Shown one piece after another: positions 8,100-16,433 of a stretch of 57,530 bases of DNA (position 1 is its first letter; every line of letters starts with the position of its first letter). The stretch spans positions 1 to 57,530 of the forward strand of contig CAJTZE010000018.1 in NCBI GenBank assembly GCA_910584265.1, in the 5' to 3' direction. The translations under genes were made by a program, and so were the position numbers. Source of the stretch: an uncultured Dorea sp. (GTDB lineage Bacteria; Bacillota; Clostridia; Lachnospirales; Lachnospiraceae). The notes beneath the pieces were generated by a model that saw nothing but the letters and a program-made list of their open reading frames with translations, ran no database searches and was not told where the DNA came from.

Positions 8100-8160
8100 T
8101 GGTCAAACGCATGCTGTCCGCATGCAGCTCCTTCGGAGTCCGTGCTGCGCACGGTCTGAC
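8100..8160. repeat. Intergenic palindromic repeat, copy 2, cloverleaf-like
   Basis: A GTCA...TGAC frame encloses three short hairpins: GCATGC/GCATGC, CTCC/GGAG (loop TTC) and CCGTGC/GCACGG (loop TGC). The central part, 8114-8143, matches copy 1 at 4477-4513. It sits between oadB and oadA inside the operon, where it could tune mRNA stability between the two genes. Confidence 0.5.
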
Positions 8161-8209
8161 ATTTGCTGACAACCGAAATCTGCCCTTGCAGGCAAATCTC
8201 TTCCTGTTG

Positions 8210-9361
8210 TCACATAACCCCAAAGATTGCCATAAAGGTACCGGCAGCAACCGCCGTACCGATTACGCCGGCCACGTTCGGTCCCATTGCATGCATCAGC
8301 AGGAAGTTGGTCGGATCCGCCTCCGCACCCACCTTCTGAGAAACTCTGGCCGCCATAGGAACCGCAGATACACCTGCAGAGCCGATCAGCGGATTTACCT
8401 TTCCGCCGGTCGCCTTGCACATGATCTTGCCGAAGATCACTCCGGCGGCGGTACCAAATGCAAATGCCACAAGGCCAAGGATTACAATCTTAATGGTATC
8501 CCAGTTCAGGAATGCCTCTGCGCTTGTGGTAGCGCCTACCGATGTTCCCAGCAGGATAACCACGATATACATGAGCGCATTAGACGCGGTCTCTGTCAGC
8601 TGCCTTACCACTCCTGACTCGCGGAACAGATTTCCTAACATGAGCATGCCGACAAGCGGTGCCGTCGTCGGAAGGATCATGCAGACCACAATGGTAACGA
8701 TGATCGGAAACAAGACACGCTCCAGCTTAGAAACCGGACGCAGCTGCTCCATCTTGATCATACGTTCTTCCTTTGTTGTCAAAAGCTTCATGATCGGCGG
8801 CTGGATAATCGGAACCAGCGCCATATAGGAATATGCCGCAACTGCGATTGGTCCCATGATCGCCGTCTGCTGCAGCTTGCCTGCAAGGAAGATCGAAGTC
8901 GGCCCGTCTGCGCCTCCGATAATAGAGACAGCCGCCGCTGCCTTGTCGGAGAATCCCATCGCCATCGCTCCCAGATATGCCGCAAAGATACCAAACTGTG
9001 CGGACGCTCCCAAAAGGAAGCTCTTCGGGTTCGCGATCAGCGGACCGAAATCCGTCATTGCACCAACGCCCATGAAAATAAGCGAAGGAAGAATTGCCCA
9101 CTCATCCAGAATATAGAAATAGTAGAGCAGACCGCCGGTTCCATTTGCCGAATCCTCCGCATGCAGCATAATATCCGGATAAATATTAACCAGAAGCATA
9201 CCGAAAGCAATCGGTACCAGCAGTAAAGGCTCAAACTCGTGCCTGATAGCCAGATACAGGAAAAAGCATGCAACTCCGATCATGATCAGGTTGCCTCCTG
9301 TCAGATTAAGAAATGCCGTCTGATGCACGAGGTTCTCTAATGTTGTTGCTATATAATCCAT
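8210..9361 (-). CDS. oadB: Na+-transporting decarboxylase beta subunit
   Basis: 383 residues, polytopic membrane protein of the OadB/MmdB/GcdB family, which decarboxylates carboxybiotin and exports Na+. The characteristic IIGGADGPTSIFLAGKL segment, which holds the essential Asp, and the FMGVGAMTDFGPLIANP and GSAGVSAVPMAARVSQKVG segments are intact. About nine to eleven transmembrane helices are visible. GGAGG lies 7 bases before the ATG. It couples both carboxyltransferases of the operon to the sodium gradient. Confidence 0.95.
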   Translation of the reverse strand: MDYIATTLENLVHQTAFLNLTGGNLIMIGVACFFLYLAIRHEFEPLLLVPIAFGMLLVNIYPDIMLHAEDSANGTGGLLYYFYILDEWAILPSLIFMGVGAMTDFGPLIANPKSFLLGASAQFGIFAAYLGAMAMGFSDKAAAAVSIIGGADGPTSIFLAGKLQQTAIMGPIAVAAYSYMALVPIIQPPIMKLLTTKEERMIKMEQLRPVSKLERVLFPIIVTIVVCMILPTTAPLVGMLMLGNLFRESGVVRQLTETASNALMYIVVILLGTSVGATTSAEAFLNWDTIKIVILGLVAFAFGTAAGVIFGKIMCKATGGKVNPLIGSAGVSAVPMAARVSQKVGAEADPTNFLLMHAMGPNVAGVIGTAVAAGTFMAIFGVM

Positions 9362-9405
9362 TTTATAACCTCCAGTCGTGTCTAAGACATAAGTTCAGTT
9401 ATGCT

Positions 9406-9777
9406 TTAGTTTAATGTAGCAAGAACAGCTCCGGCCTCAATTGCATCGCCCACTGCCGCGTCAATGCTTGCTACGGTTCCGTCTTCCGGTGCCACGACTG
9501 GAATCTCCATCTTCATTGCCTCAATGATAACCACCGGATCACCCTTCTTTACGCTCTGTCCCACATTCGCTTCAATCTTAAATACCTTGCCTGCCGCTCC
9601 TGCCTTCACTTCAATAGAGCCCGCTCCTGCCACAGCCTTTGGAGCCGGCGCCGCCTTTGGTGCCGCTACAGGCGCCGCAGCCACAGGTGCTGCTCCTGCT
9701 GGCGCTGCTCCTGCTCCTTTTTCTTCCACAGTTACATCATATACGCTGCCATTTACTGTAATTGTATAATTTTTCAT
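9406..9777 (-). CDS. Biotin carboxyl carrier protein
   Basis: 123 residues. A short N-terminal strand region is followed by an Ala/Pro-rich flexible linker (about residues 22-52) and a biotinyl domain with EAMKMEI, in which Lys89 is the biotinylation site. It carries carboxylate from the carboxyltransferases to the membrane beta subunit. Equivalent to GcdC/MmdC or the 1.3S subunit of transcarboxylase. AGGAGG precedes the ATG. No biotin ligase is in the window. Confidence 0.93.
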   Translation of the reverse strand: MKNYTITVNGSVYDVTVEEKGAGAAPAGAAPVAAAPVAAPKAAPAPKAVAGAGSIEVKAGAAGKVFKIEANVGQSVKKGDPVVIIEAMKMEIPVVAPEDGTVASIDAAVGDAIEAGAVLATLN

Positions 9778-9798
9778 TGCTTATTTCCTCCTCACAAA

Positions 9799-10578
9799 TT
9801 AATTCCATTTATTTGATTTTCTTCTCTTAATGCTTCTCACAACAAAACCATCCGTCGTAGTGCCTTCCGCCGCCGCGATCGCCGCCGCGATCACTGCGAT
9901 CAATTCTGAGTCATCCGTTTTCGGCACAACCGTCTTCTTTTCCGGAATCACCGGCGCTGCAGGTGCTTGTGCAGACACCTGTACTGCTTCTGGTTTCTTG
10001 CTAAATTTATCCTGTATAGCAGGAATGTATTTGAATAAAGAAATAATCAACGAAATGATTATCAGGACAACAAATACAGTTCCCATGCCGAGCAGGGTAT
10101 TCAAGCCTGCCTTCTGTAAAATCTCTCCCATTGTAAACCTTGCACTGACGGTCAGGCTGTCAAGATACAGATTCTCATCAAACACAAACTCTACCGATGC
10201 CATTCTGTTTTCAAATTCTGTCTCGGTGGATACCACCAGCTCGTCTCCATCAGCCTCAAAGGTATAATCTCCATGACTTACGTATGCTCCGCATTCCTCT
10301 TCGCCGGCTTTCCATGAGTCAATTGCACTGATATATGCCTCCGGAGTAATCGGAAGCCCCATCTCAGTGAGCTGCTGTTCAAATGCAAAATTCCTGAGAT
10401 TCTTAATCTGTTCAACTGCTGTATCATCATAATTCGGAAAATAATTGAATATATAATCCGCCACCTGGCTGACCATGGCTTCATCATATTCAAGTTCTTC
10501 CTTGTCCCGGCTGCATCCAGTTGTGAAAGCAAGTACGGCTGTAAGCATACATATTAATAAGCTAATCTTTTTCTTCAC
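9799..10578 (-). CDS. OadG-type gamma subunit with extracytoplasmic lipoprotein domain
   Basis: 259 residues from a GTG start (GAGGTG 7 bases upstream). The first 22 residues are a lipoprotein signal peptide with lipobox FTTGC. Residues about 25-150 form an extracytoplasmic domain like the small DUF3887-type folds. One transmembrane helix follows (LGMGTVFVVLIIISLIISLF), then a cytosolic Pro/Ala tail ending in the OadG-like DDSELIAVIAAAIAAAEG and basic segment. The gamma subunit normally assembles the decarboxylase on the beta subunit and is only about 80-120 residues; the added outer domain is unusual. Domain identity outside the OadG part is tentative. Confidence 0.8.
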   Translation of the reverse strand: MKKKISLLICMLTAVLAFTTGCSRDKEELEYDEAMVSQVADYIFNYFPNYDDTAVEQIKNLRNFAFEQQLTEMGLPITPEAYISAIDSWKAGEEECGAYVSHGDYTFEADGDELVVSTETEFENRMASVEFVFDENLYLDSLTVSARFTMGEILQKAGLNTLLGMGTVFVVLIIISLIISLFKYIPAIQDKFSKKPEAVQVSAQAPAAPVIPEKKTVVPKTDDSELIAVIAAAIAAAEGTTTDGFVVRSIKRRKSNKWN

Positions 10579-10592
10579 TTTGCTTCACCTCA

Positions 10593-12032
10593 CTAAACTG
10601 TTCCGTGTTTCTTTGAAGGACGTACTTCTTTCTTCGTAAAGAGCATCTCAAATGCCCCGATCACATATTTCCTGGTATCTGCCGGCTGGATAACTGCATC
10701 TACATAGCCTCTTCTTGCCGCAGACATAGGACTGGACTGCAGTTCCTTGTATTCTGCTGCTTTTTCGTTCAATACCCTGCTGTCTGCGCCTGCATACATA
10801 ATCTTCGCCGCAAGCTTTGCATCCATCATGCCAATCTCTGCCTCAGGCCATGCATACACCATGTCCGCTCCGATCGATTTGCTGTTCATCGCAACATAAG
10901 CGCTTCCATATGCCTGGCCGACCACAACATTCACCTTCGGAACCGTTGCGTTGGTAAAGGCATATACTAATTTAGCCGCGGCCTTCGCCAGATTCCGCTC
11001 CGAACACTTTCCTGCCGCAAATCCATTCACATTGGTAAGGGTCAGCACCGGAATGTGGAATGCATCACAGAACTCCACAAACTCTGCCGCCTTTCTTGCG
11101 CCCTTAGCCGATAGAGAACCGTCAAACTCTGCAGTGACCTCCGCATCAGCATTATAAACCTTGGAACGGTTCGCCGCAGCTCCCACTGTCATTCCATTCA
11201 GGCGGATAAAGCCGGTCACCATATCCTTCGCATATTCCTTCTTTGTTTCAAAGAATATGTTGTTATCCGAAATATTAGCAAGGGCAATCGCTGTGTCCTC
11301 AGACGCATTCTCAATTCCTGCACAAGCACGGTTCAAATCATCCGTACACTCAGAATAACATGCTTCCTCTTCATTATTAGCCGGCAGCATGCACACCAGA
11401 GAGCGGATATTAGCCAGAATCTCTTCCTCTGTGCCTATACCGTCCACAAGTCCCGCTTCTTCGCTCTGATATTTTGCAGAAGAAGTATCGCACTTGCCGA
11501 TATCATTCCCCGGAATTGCATTCGGTGAATTCACAAACAGCCTGGCATCCTCTGCCTCCATAAAGGTAAAATCAGAAAGCGCCGGAATTACTGCAAGTCC
11601 GCCTCCGCAGGTACCAAACACTGCAGAAATCTGCGGGATCACGCCGGAAGCCAGTGACTGCTTCAAATACAGATTACCAAATCCTGCCAGCGCATCGGTC
11701 GCCTCCTGCAGCCTCATACCTGCACAGTCCAGAAGCCCGATCACCGGTGCTCCCATTTTCATTGCCATATCATAAATGTTCGCAATCTTCCTTGCATGCA
11801 TCTCTCCGACTGACCCGTTTAAAACCTCTGCATTCTGGCTGTAGACATACACCAGATTGCCGTCAATAACTCCGTAGCCGGTAATTACACCGTCCCCCGG
11901 AGTCTCTTTTTCCTGCATGTTGAAATCTGTAGCTCTGGCAGTTACTGCTCCGCCAATTTCAACAAAGCTGCCTGCATCAAGCAGAGATGTTATCCTTCTG
12001 CCCGCCGCATTTGTTGTTGCTATGTTACTCAT
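10593..12032 (-). CDS. Acyl-CoA carboxyltransferase subunit (MmdA/12S-like)
   Basis: 479 residues from the ATG at 12032 (GGAGGG 8 bases upstream; an ATG at 12047 would place that site inside the gene). Two crotonase-fold halves are visible: GMRLQEATDAL and FGTCGGGLAVIPALSDF in the N-half, and VNGFAAGKCSERN, GQAYGSAYVAMNSK and WPEAEIGMMDAK in the C-half. This is the carboxyltransferase type of methylmalonyl-CoA, glutaconyl-CoA and propionyl-CoA enzymes, working on biotin. Which CoA ester is used is not certain; several loops diverge from classical MmdA. First gene of the operon. Confidence 0.85.
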   Translation of the reverse strand: MSNIATTNAAGRRITSLLDAGSFVEIGGAVTARATDFNMQEKETPGDGVITGYGVIDGNLVYVYSQNAEVLNGSVGEMHARKIANIYDMAMKMGAPVIGLLDCAGMRLQEATDALAGFGNLYLKQSLASGVIPQISAVFGTCGGGLAVIPALSDFTFMEAEDARLFVNSPNAIPGNDIGKCDTSSAKYQSEEAGLVDGIGTEEEILANIRSLVCMLPANNEEEACYSECTDDLNRACAGIENASEDTAIALANISDNNIFFETKKEYAKDMVTGFIRLNGMTVGAAANRSKVYNADAEVTAEFDGSLSAKGARKAAEFVEFCDAFHIPVLTLTNVNGFAAGKCSERNLAKAAAKLVYAFTNATVPKVNVVVGQAYGSAYVAMNSKSIGADMVYAWPEAEIGMMDAKLAAKIMYAGADSRVLNEKAAEYKELQSSPMSAARRGYVDAVIQPADTRKYVIGAFEMLFTKKEVRPSKKHGTV

Positions 12033-12104
12033 AACCCAGCCCTCCATTTTCCTTACTATAATTGTATATTAGGTTCTTATAATAACCAAATTTCTGCCTT
12101 ATAT

Positions 12105-12133
12105 ATTATAGCTTTTATTTCTGCATAGTGCAA
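12105..12133 (-). promoter_or_regulatory. Sigma-A promoter of the Na+-pump decarboxylase operon
   Basis: Minus strand TTGCAC, 17-bp spacer, TATAAT: a near-consensus vegetative promoter, with a leader of about 65 bases before the carboxyltransferase ATG. Confidence 0.75.
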
Positions 12134-12163
12134 CTATTTTATTCATTTTTCGTTAAATATATG

Positions 12164-12691
12164 TCAATTACAGTGCATTCTATCATGTAATGCGTGGTAA
12201 GCCAAATCAAAGACCCTCTCCTGCTCCACATGATTACATACCGCTATCTCATGGCGATTTCCTGCACCATCAGTCAGAAACAGGATCTTCTGCCTGCCGC
12301 TTCCCTGCTGTCTGATTCCCACCTCCGTTTTTGACATCTTCTTCAGTGGGAAAATAAAAATCTCACCCCGGTTCAAAAGCACATAATCTCTTGTAACCAT
12401 CAAACGGTAATCCGGTATCTCTACCGTATCCGTTTCTGTAAGCTGATTGAAAAAATCCTCTTTATCAATTCCGTCAAGCCTGCCTTTCAGCATCCTCTGG
12501 GAACGGATATTCAATACGCCGAGCGCTGCCCCTAGCATAGCAAGGATATATCCCAGCACTCCGCCTGCAAAAATTGCCAGAAGCGCCGCCGCCAGAAGAC
12601 TGATCCAAATGATCATTCCCAGTCTCAGGCTCTTAGCCCTCTCTGATATAAAATCATAATATTTCTGCTGTCCTGCTGTCTGTATCTCCAT
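12164..12691 (-). CDS. Hypothetical two-TM membrane protein
   Basis: 175 residues. A short cytosolic N-terminus with YYDFISERAKSLR is followed by two adjacent transmembrane helices (about residues 25-62), and then by a soluble domain rich in beta strands (VEIPDYRLMVTRDYVLLNRGEIFIFPLKKM), resembling PH-like/YcxB-type membrane-anchored domains. I do not recognise a specific family. It lies directly upstream of the decarboxylase promoter and 44 bases downstream of trpS, so it may be transcribed with trpS. Confidence 0.65.
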   Translation of the reverse strand: MEIQTAGQQKYYDFISERAKSLRLGMIIWISLLAAALLAIFAGGVLGYILAMLGAALGVLNIRSQRMLKGRLDGIDKEDFFNQLTETDTVEIPDYRLMVTRDYVLLNRGEIFIFPLKKMSKTEVGIRQQGSGRQKILFLTDGAGNRHEIAVCNHVEQERVFDLAYHALHDRMHCN

Positions 12692-12735
12692 ACTCTCCGC
12701 CTATGCCTTTCTGACATACTGTCCCCTATGGGGAA

Positions 12736-13740
12736 TTATCGGATCCTTTCCGGGAATCCCACTTTTTTCTGTACCTTGCGCAGCGTCTTCATGGCATAAT
12801 AATCAGCCTTTTCTGCATTTTTCTTAATGATGCTGTCAATATACGCCTTATCCTTATTAAGCCTTGCCGCTTCATCCTGAAGCGGTTTCAGCACAGAAAC
12901 AACTGCTTCTCCAACGGCAAGCTTAAATTCTCCGTAGCCTCTGCCGTCGAATTCCTTCACAACCTCTTCCGGCTGCTTTCCGGTACATGCACTGTAGATG
13001 TCGATCAGGTTCTTCACTCCCGGCTGTTCCTCCCGGTACAGGATCTGAGCTTCGGAATCGGTCACTGCACGTTTGCATTTCCGCATAATTACATCCGGCT
13101 CATCCATCAGAAAAATACTTGCATTCGGATTCTCATCGGATTTGGACATCTTCTTAGCCGGATCCTGAAGACTCATAATCTTTGCTCCTACTTTTCCAAT
13201 ATATGCCTCCGGCACGGTAAATACATTACCGTATATATGATTGAATCTCTGCGCAAGATCTCTGGTAAGCTCTAAGTGCTGCATCTGGTCAATGCCTACT
13301 GGAACGACATCCGCCTGATACAGCAGAATATCTGACGCCATCAGCACCGGATATGTGAAAAGCCCCGCATTGATATTATCCGCATGCTTGGCAGATTTAT
13401 CCTTAAACTGAGTCATGCGGTTCAATTCTCCCATATAGGTAAAGCAGTTCAGTATCCACGCCAGCTCCGCATGGCCTGACACATGGGACTGATAGTAGAT
13501 ACAGTTCTTTTCCGGGTCAAGCCCTGCCGCAATATACAGAATAAGCAGCGCTCTTGCACGTTTCCTCAGTTCCGCCGGATTCTGTCTTACTGTAATGGAA
13601 TGCATATCAACCACACTGTAAAAGCACTCGTACTCATCACTTAAGGATACCCAGTTTTTCAATGCTCCCAGATAGTTGCCGAGGGTTAGATTCCCTGTTG
13701 CCTGCATGCCGCTGAATAATACTTTCTTTTCTCCTATCAT
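12736..13740 (-). CDS. trpS: Tryptophanyl-tRNA synthetase
   Basis: 334 residues from the ATG at 13740 (GGAGG 11 bases upstream); ATGs at 13758 and 13761 have no ribosome binding site. Class Ic aminoacyl-tRNA synthetase that charges tRNA-Trp. The HIGH-equivalent is TGNLTLGNYLGA and the KMSKS loop is intact (AKKMSKSDENPNAS); the GIDQMQHLELTRDLAQRFN substrate segment matches the bacterial family. No T-box leader is visible in the 95-base gap upstream. Confidence 0.97.
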   Translation of the reverse strand: MIGEKKVLFSGMQATGNLTLGNYLGALKNWVSLSDEYECFYSVVDMHSITVRQNPAELRKRARALLILYIAAGLDPEKNCIYYQSHVSGHAELAWILNCFTYMGELNRMTQFKDKSAKHADNINAGLFTYPVLMASDILLYQADVVPVGIDQMQHLELTRDLAQRFNHIYGNVFTVPEAYIGKVGAKIMSLQDPAKKMSKSDENPNASIFLMDEPDVIMRKCKRAVTDSEAQILYREEQPGVKNLIDIYSACTGKQPEEVVKEFDGRGYGEFKLAVGEAVVSVLKPLQDEAARLNKDKAYIDSIIKKNAEKADYYAMKTLRKVQKKVGFPERIR

Positions 13741-13834
13741 GATCTTTCTTTCCTCCATCATCTATTTATCCAGACGGAACCCTGCCGCCTGTTTATTTTC
13801 CAATTACTTCCCTATGCTTCGGATTGCTCGCAAA

Positions 13835-14449
13835 TTAGTAATATGTAACGTTCTCCGACAGGATCTTCGGAATGCCGTCCTCTACCAGCACCTCTGTCAC
13901 TCCGCAATTGCTACTGCAACCGTCTCCCCAGAACCGCTCCACCGGAAGATTCTTAATATTTGCAAGAATCCCTGCCAGTGCAGCCCCATGTGTAGACACC
14001 AGTATGGTATACTCTGCATAATCCTTTCTATGACAGATATCCCGCAGAAAATCCCCGGTCCGCTCTTTTAAAGCCTCCAGACTCTCTCCGTCTGCAGGCG
14101 CCTGATATTTCCCAGGTTCGTCAAAAAAACACTGAAATCCCCTTGGCATGCGCTCGTCCCAGGCCTCCGGGTTCCAGCATCTTCCCTCATATTCTCCAAA
14201 AGATACCTCAATAATTCTCTGGTCCGTTATCATCGGCACATCCCTGCCCGCAAGGATCAGCTCTGCCGTCTCCCTGGCCCGCACCAGCGGACTGCTCAGA
14301 CACAGGCTGAACGGTATATCCGCAAGCCCTGCCTTGGTCTTTACCGCCAGCTCTCTTCCATATTCATTCAGCGGAATATCAATCCGTCCCTGATTTCTCT
14401 TCTGTTTATTATAGTCTGTCTCGCCATGGCGTATCAGATATAACTTCAT
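13835..14449 (-). CDS. Histidine phosphatase (phosphoglycerate mutase-like)
   Basis: 204 residues with the RHGET signature (catalytic His8), LSSPLVRARETAE, and VSTHGAAL holding the second histidine. Glu in SFGEYEG is the likely proton donor. Members include broad-specificity phosphatases and CobC-like enzymes; the substrate is not predictable. It lies 95 bases upstream of trpS and is divergent from luxS, with a TGGTATACT extended -10-like box in the shared upstream region. Confidence 0.9.
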   Translation of the reverse strand: MKLYLIRHGETDYNKQKRNQGRIDIPLNEYGRELAVKTKAGLADIPFSLCLSSPLVRARETAELILAGRDVPMITDQRIIEVSFGEYEGRCWNPEAWDERMPRGFQCFFDEPGKYQAPADGESLEALKERTGDFLRDICHRKDYAEYTILVSTHGAALAGILANIKNLPVERFWGDGCSSNCGVTEVLVEDGIPKILSENVTYY

Positions 14450-14516
14450 CTCATATACCCTCCGTTTTCATAACTTTTAGTATACCATAGTTTTCCACTT
14501 CTTAACATAGATATTT

Positions 14517-14545
14517 TTCACAATTCATGTTACTATATCTATATT
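14517..14545 (+). promoter_or_regulatory. Sigma-A promoter of luxS
   Basis: TTCACA, 17-bp spacer, TATATT; the predicted start leaves a leader of about 28 bases containing AAAGGAG before the ATG at 14580. Confidence 0.6.
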
Positions 14546-14579
14546 ATGTTTATAAATCAACTGCAAAGGAGACAGGAAC

Positions 14580-15059
14580 ATGGAAAAAATCACAAGCTTT
14601 ACCATAGACCACATCAAGCTGGTCCCCGGTGTATATGTTTCAAGAACCGACTACGTGGAGGGAAATCCGGTAACAACCTTCGACCTGCGTATGACAAATC
14701 CTAATGAAGAGCCGGTTATGAATACGGCTGAGGTACATACCATAGAGCATTTGGCCGCAACCTTCTTAAGAAACCATGCAGAATATAGGGACAAGACCAT
14801 TTATTTCGGCCCAATGGGCTGCCGCACCGGCTTCTATCTTCTGCTTGCCGGAAAATACGAGTCAAAGGATATCGTTCCTCTGATAAAAGAGCTGTTTGCT
14901 TTTATCCGTGATTTTGAGGGAGAGGTACCCGGCGCATCGGCAAAGGACTGCGGCAATTATCTGGATATGAATCTGCCTATGGCAAAATACCTTGCAGGAA
15001 AATATCTGTCACAGGTATTGGAGGATATTTCTGAAGCACAGCTTATATATCCGGCATAG
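14580..15059 (+). CDS. luxS: S-ribosylhomocysteine lyase (AI-2 synthase)
   Basis: 159 residues, full length. LuxS splits S-ribosylhomocysteine into homocysteine and DPD, the precursor of autoinducer-2, recycling the by-product of SAM-dependent methylation. Metal ligands are His53 and His57 (HTIEH) and Cys124 (DCGNYLDM); the catalytic Cys81 is in GPMGCRTGFY. It is monocistronic, ending in a perfect long hairpin shared with the convergent desulfidase-like gene. No mtnN/pfs gene, which would supply its substrate, is in the window. Confidence 0.97.
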   Translation: MEKITSFTIDHIKLVPGVYVSRTDYVEGNPVTTFDLRMTNPNEEPVMNTAEVHTIEHLAATFLRNHAEYRDKTIYFGPMGCRTGFYLLLAGKYESKDIVPLIKELFAFIRDFEGEVPGASAKDCGNYLDMNLPMAKYLAGKYLSQVLEDISEAQLIYPA

Positions 15060-15067
15060 AACCGGCA

Positions 15068-15121
15068 GGAAAACAGCCGGAGCGGTGATTGTGGCCTCAT
15101 TCACCGCCCCGGCTGTTTTCC
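15068..15121. terminator. Bidirectional terminator between luxS and UPF0597 gene
   Basis: GGAAAACAGCCGG and GCGGTGA pair with TCACCGC and CCGGCTGTTTTCC, a 20-bp stem with one mismatch, with A/T-rich ends on both sides. Confidence 0.85.
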
Positions 15122-15137
15122 TATCATTTCTGCCTGT

Positions 15138-16433
15138 CTATTTCAGCTTATTTTCAAAAATCTCAACTATCGTTTCCTCTGTTCCGGTCATTCCCGGCGA
15201 AGCAATCAGTCCCATGTTCCGCATGGTTTCCTCCGCTGTTTTTCCATTGATGCCGTGTACCTCATGAATGTATACGCCGTTCATGGCGGCTTCAGCCGAC
15301 TGGTATGCCGCATCCACTGCAGCAATCCCTTTCATCGTACAGCCCTGATTACCGCCGTCACAGATCATTCCTGTAATGCTGCAGGCCATATTATTGATTG
15401 TATGCGTCATCATCTCTACGGTACCGTCCCTGAGATAGACCAGCCCGCATGCCATCCCTGTTCCGGCCGCAATAGCGCATCCGCAGAACGCGGACAGCCT
15501 GCCGGAATATTCTTTGATATAAGTACAGACAAGATAACTCAGCGCAGCTGCCCGCAGCAGCTCTTCTTCCGAATAGCCGTTTACCCTATAAGCCGCATAC
15601 AGAGGCATAACCGCAATAATTCCATGCGCTCCCGAGCCGGTAATACTCATCGCCGGCTTATCCAGCCCAATTACCCTTGCCTCAATTGCCCCATTGCAGA
15701 GCAGTGATGCAGTAAGCTGTTCGTTATCAGATATCACCTGGCCGCCGTTTTTCTTCAACAGATGTTTCACAAAGGCAGTTCTCGGATTATGAAGCCCTTC
15801 CTCAAACAGCTCCCAGTTTACCCGAAAGGCTTCCCGTATAAATCCCAGCTCTTCTATAGCTGCAGAAGCCACATAATCATAAAGCTGCCGGAGGGTATAT
15901 CTGTGAATGAGATGCGGCTCCTCTCTTCCTTCACCTTCCCGCTCTCCAGCGCTCCGCCTTTCATCCTCTGTCTCCAGTTCCATCCGTCCGTTTACAACAA
16001 TCCTTGTAATATTAGTATGGGAATCGCGGATAGTCACCACCGCCTCGTCCGACGCACTTTTCACCGACGCCTCAATGAAGATCCTGCTTGTGATCCCCTC
16101 AAGAGAGACGCTGACCTTTCCGCTTCTTATCAACTCATCTGCCTTCACATTATCCTCCGGCTTGACATCTGCCAGTGATTCCAGGCCTTTCTCTGCATTT
16201 CCCGCAACTGCCCCAAGAGCCGCCGCATATACGCTCCCTGTCTCTGTACTGTTCGGAATACCGCAGGTATACGCATTCTTATACATGCCGCTGTTTAGCG
16301 ATACATGGATACTCTTTATTTCTCCATGCACATAACCTGCCGCCTTTGCGGCGGCAAACGCTATTGCCCCCGGCTCTGTAACACCAAGCGCAGGCTTCAT
16401 ATCCTCATAAATCAATCTGGTCAGTTCATGCAT
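15138..16433 (-). CDS. UPF0597 / L-cysteine desulfidase-like protein
   Basis: 431 residues of the UPF0597 (YhaM/CyuA/CdsB) family, iron-sulfur enzymes related to the serine dehydratase alpha domain that release sulfide, ammonia and pyruvate from cysteine. The likely cluster cysteines are in CGCAIAAGTGMACG and CDGGNQGC, with SITGSGAHGI as the substrate glycine loop and VTEPGAIAFAAAKA at the N-terminus. A polar insert (about residues 155-175, EDERRSAGEREGEGREE) interrupts the N-half and is probably a surface loop. Its neighbour luxS yields homocysteine, so a shared sulfur theme is possible, but they are not co-transcribed. The start overlaps DUF5662 by 13 bases. Confidence 0.82.
   Translation of the reverse strand: MHELTRLIYEDMKPALGVTEPGAIAFAAAKAAGYVHGEIKSIHVSLNSGMYKNAYTCGIPNSTETGSVYAAALGAVAGNAEKGLESLADVKPEDNVKADELIRSGKVSVSLEGITSRIFIEASVKSASDEAVVTIRDSHTNITRIVVNGRMELETEDERRSAGEREGEGREEPHLIHRYTLRQLYDYVASAAIEELGFIREAFRVNWELFEEGLHNPRTAFVKHLLKKNGGQVISDNEQLTASLLCNGAIEARVIGLDKPAMSITGSGAHGIIAVMPLYAAYRVNGYSEEELLRAAALSYLVCTYIKEYSGRLSAFCGCAIAAGTGMACGLVYLRDGTVEMMTHTINNMACSITGMICDGGNQGCTMKGIAAVDAAYQSAEAAMNGVYIHEVHGINGKTAEETMRNMGLIASPGMTGTEETIVEIFENKLK

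Noticed and set aside
8100..8160. tRNA gene, suggested by the cloverleaf-like fold
   Set aside because: No acceptor stem of proper length, no TTCRA or anticodon loop features; the core is repeated at 4477-4513.
12736..14449. T-box leader before trpS
   Set aside because: Only 95 bases separate trpS from the upstream gene and no T-box sequence (TGGNACCGCG) or antiterminator is seen.
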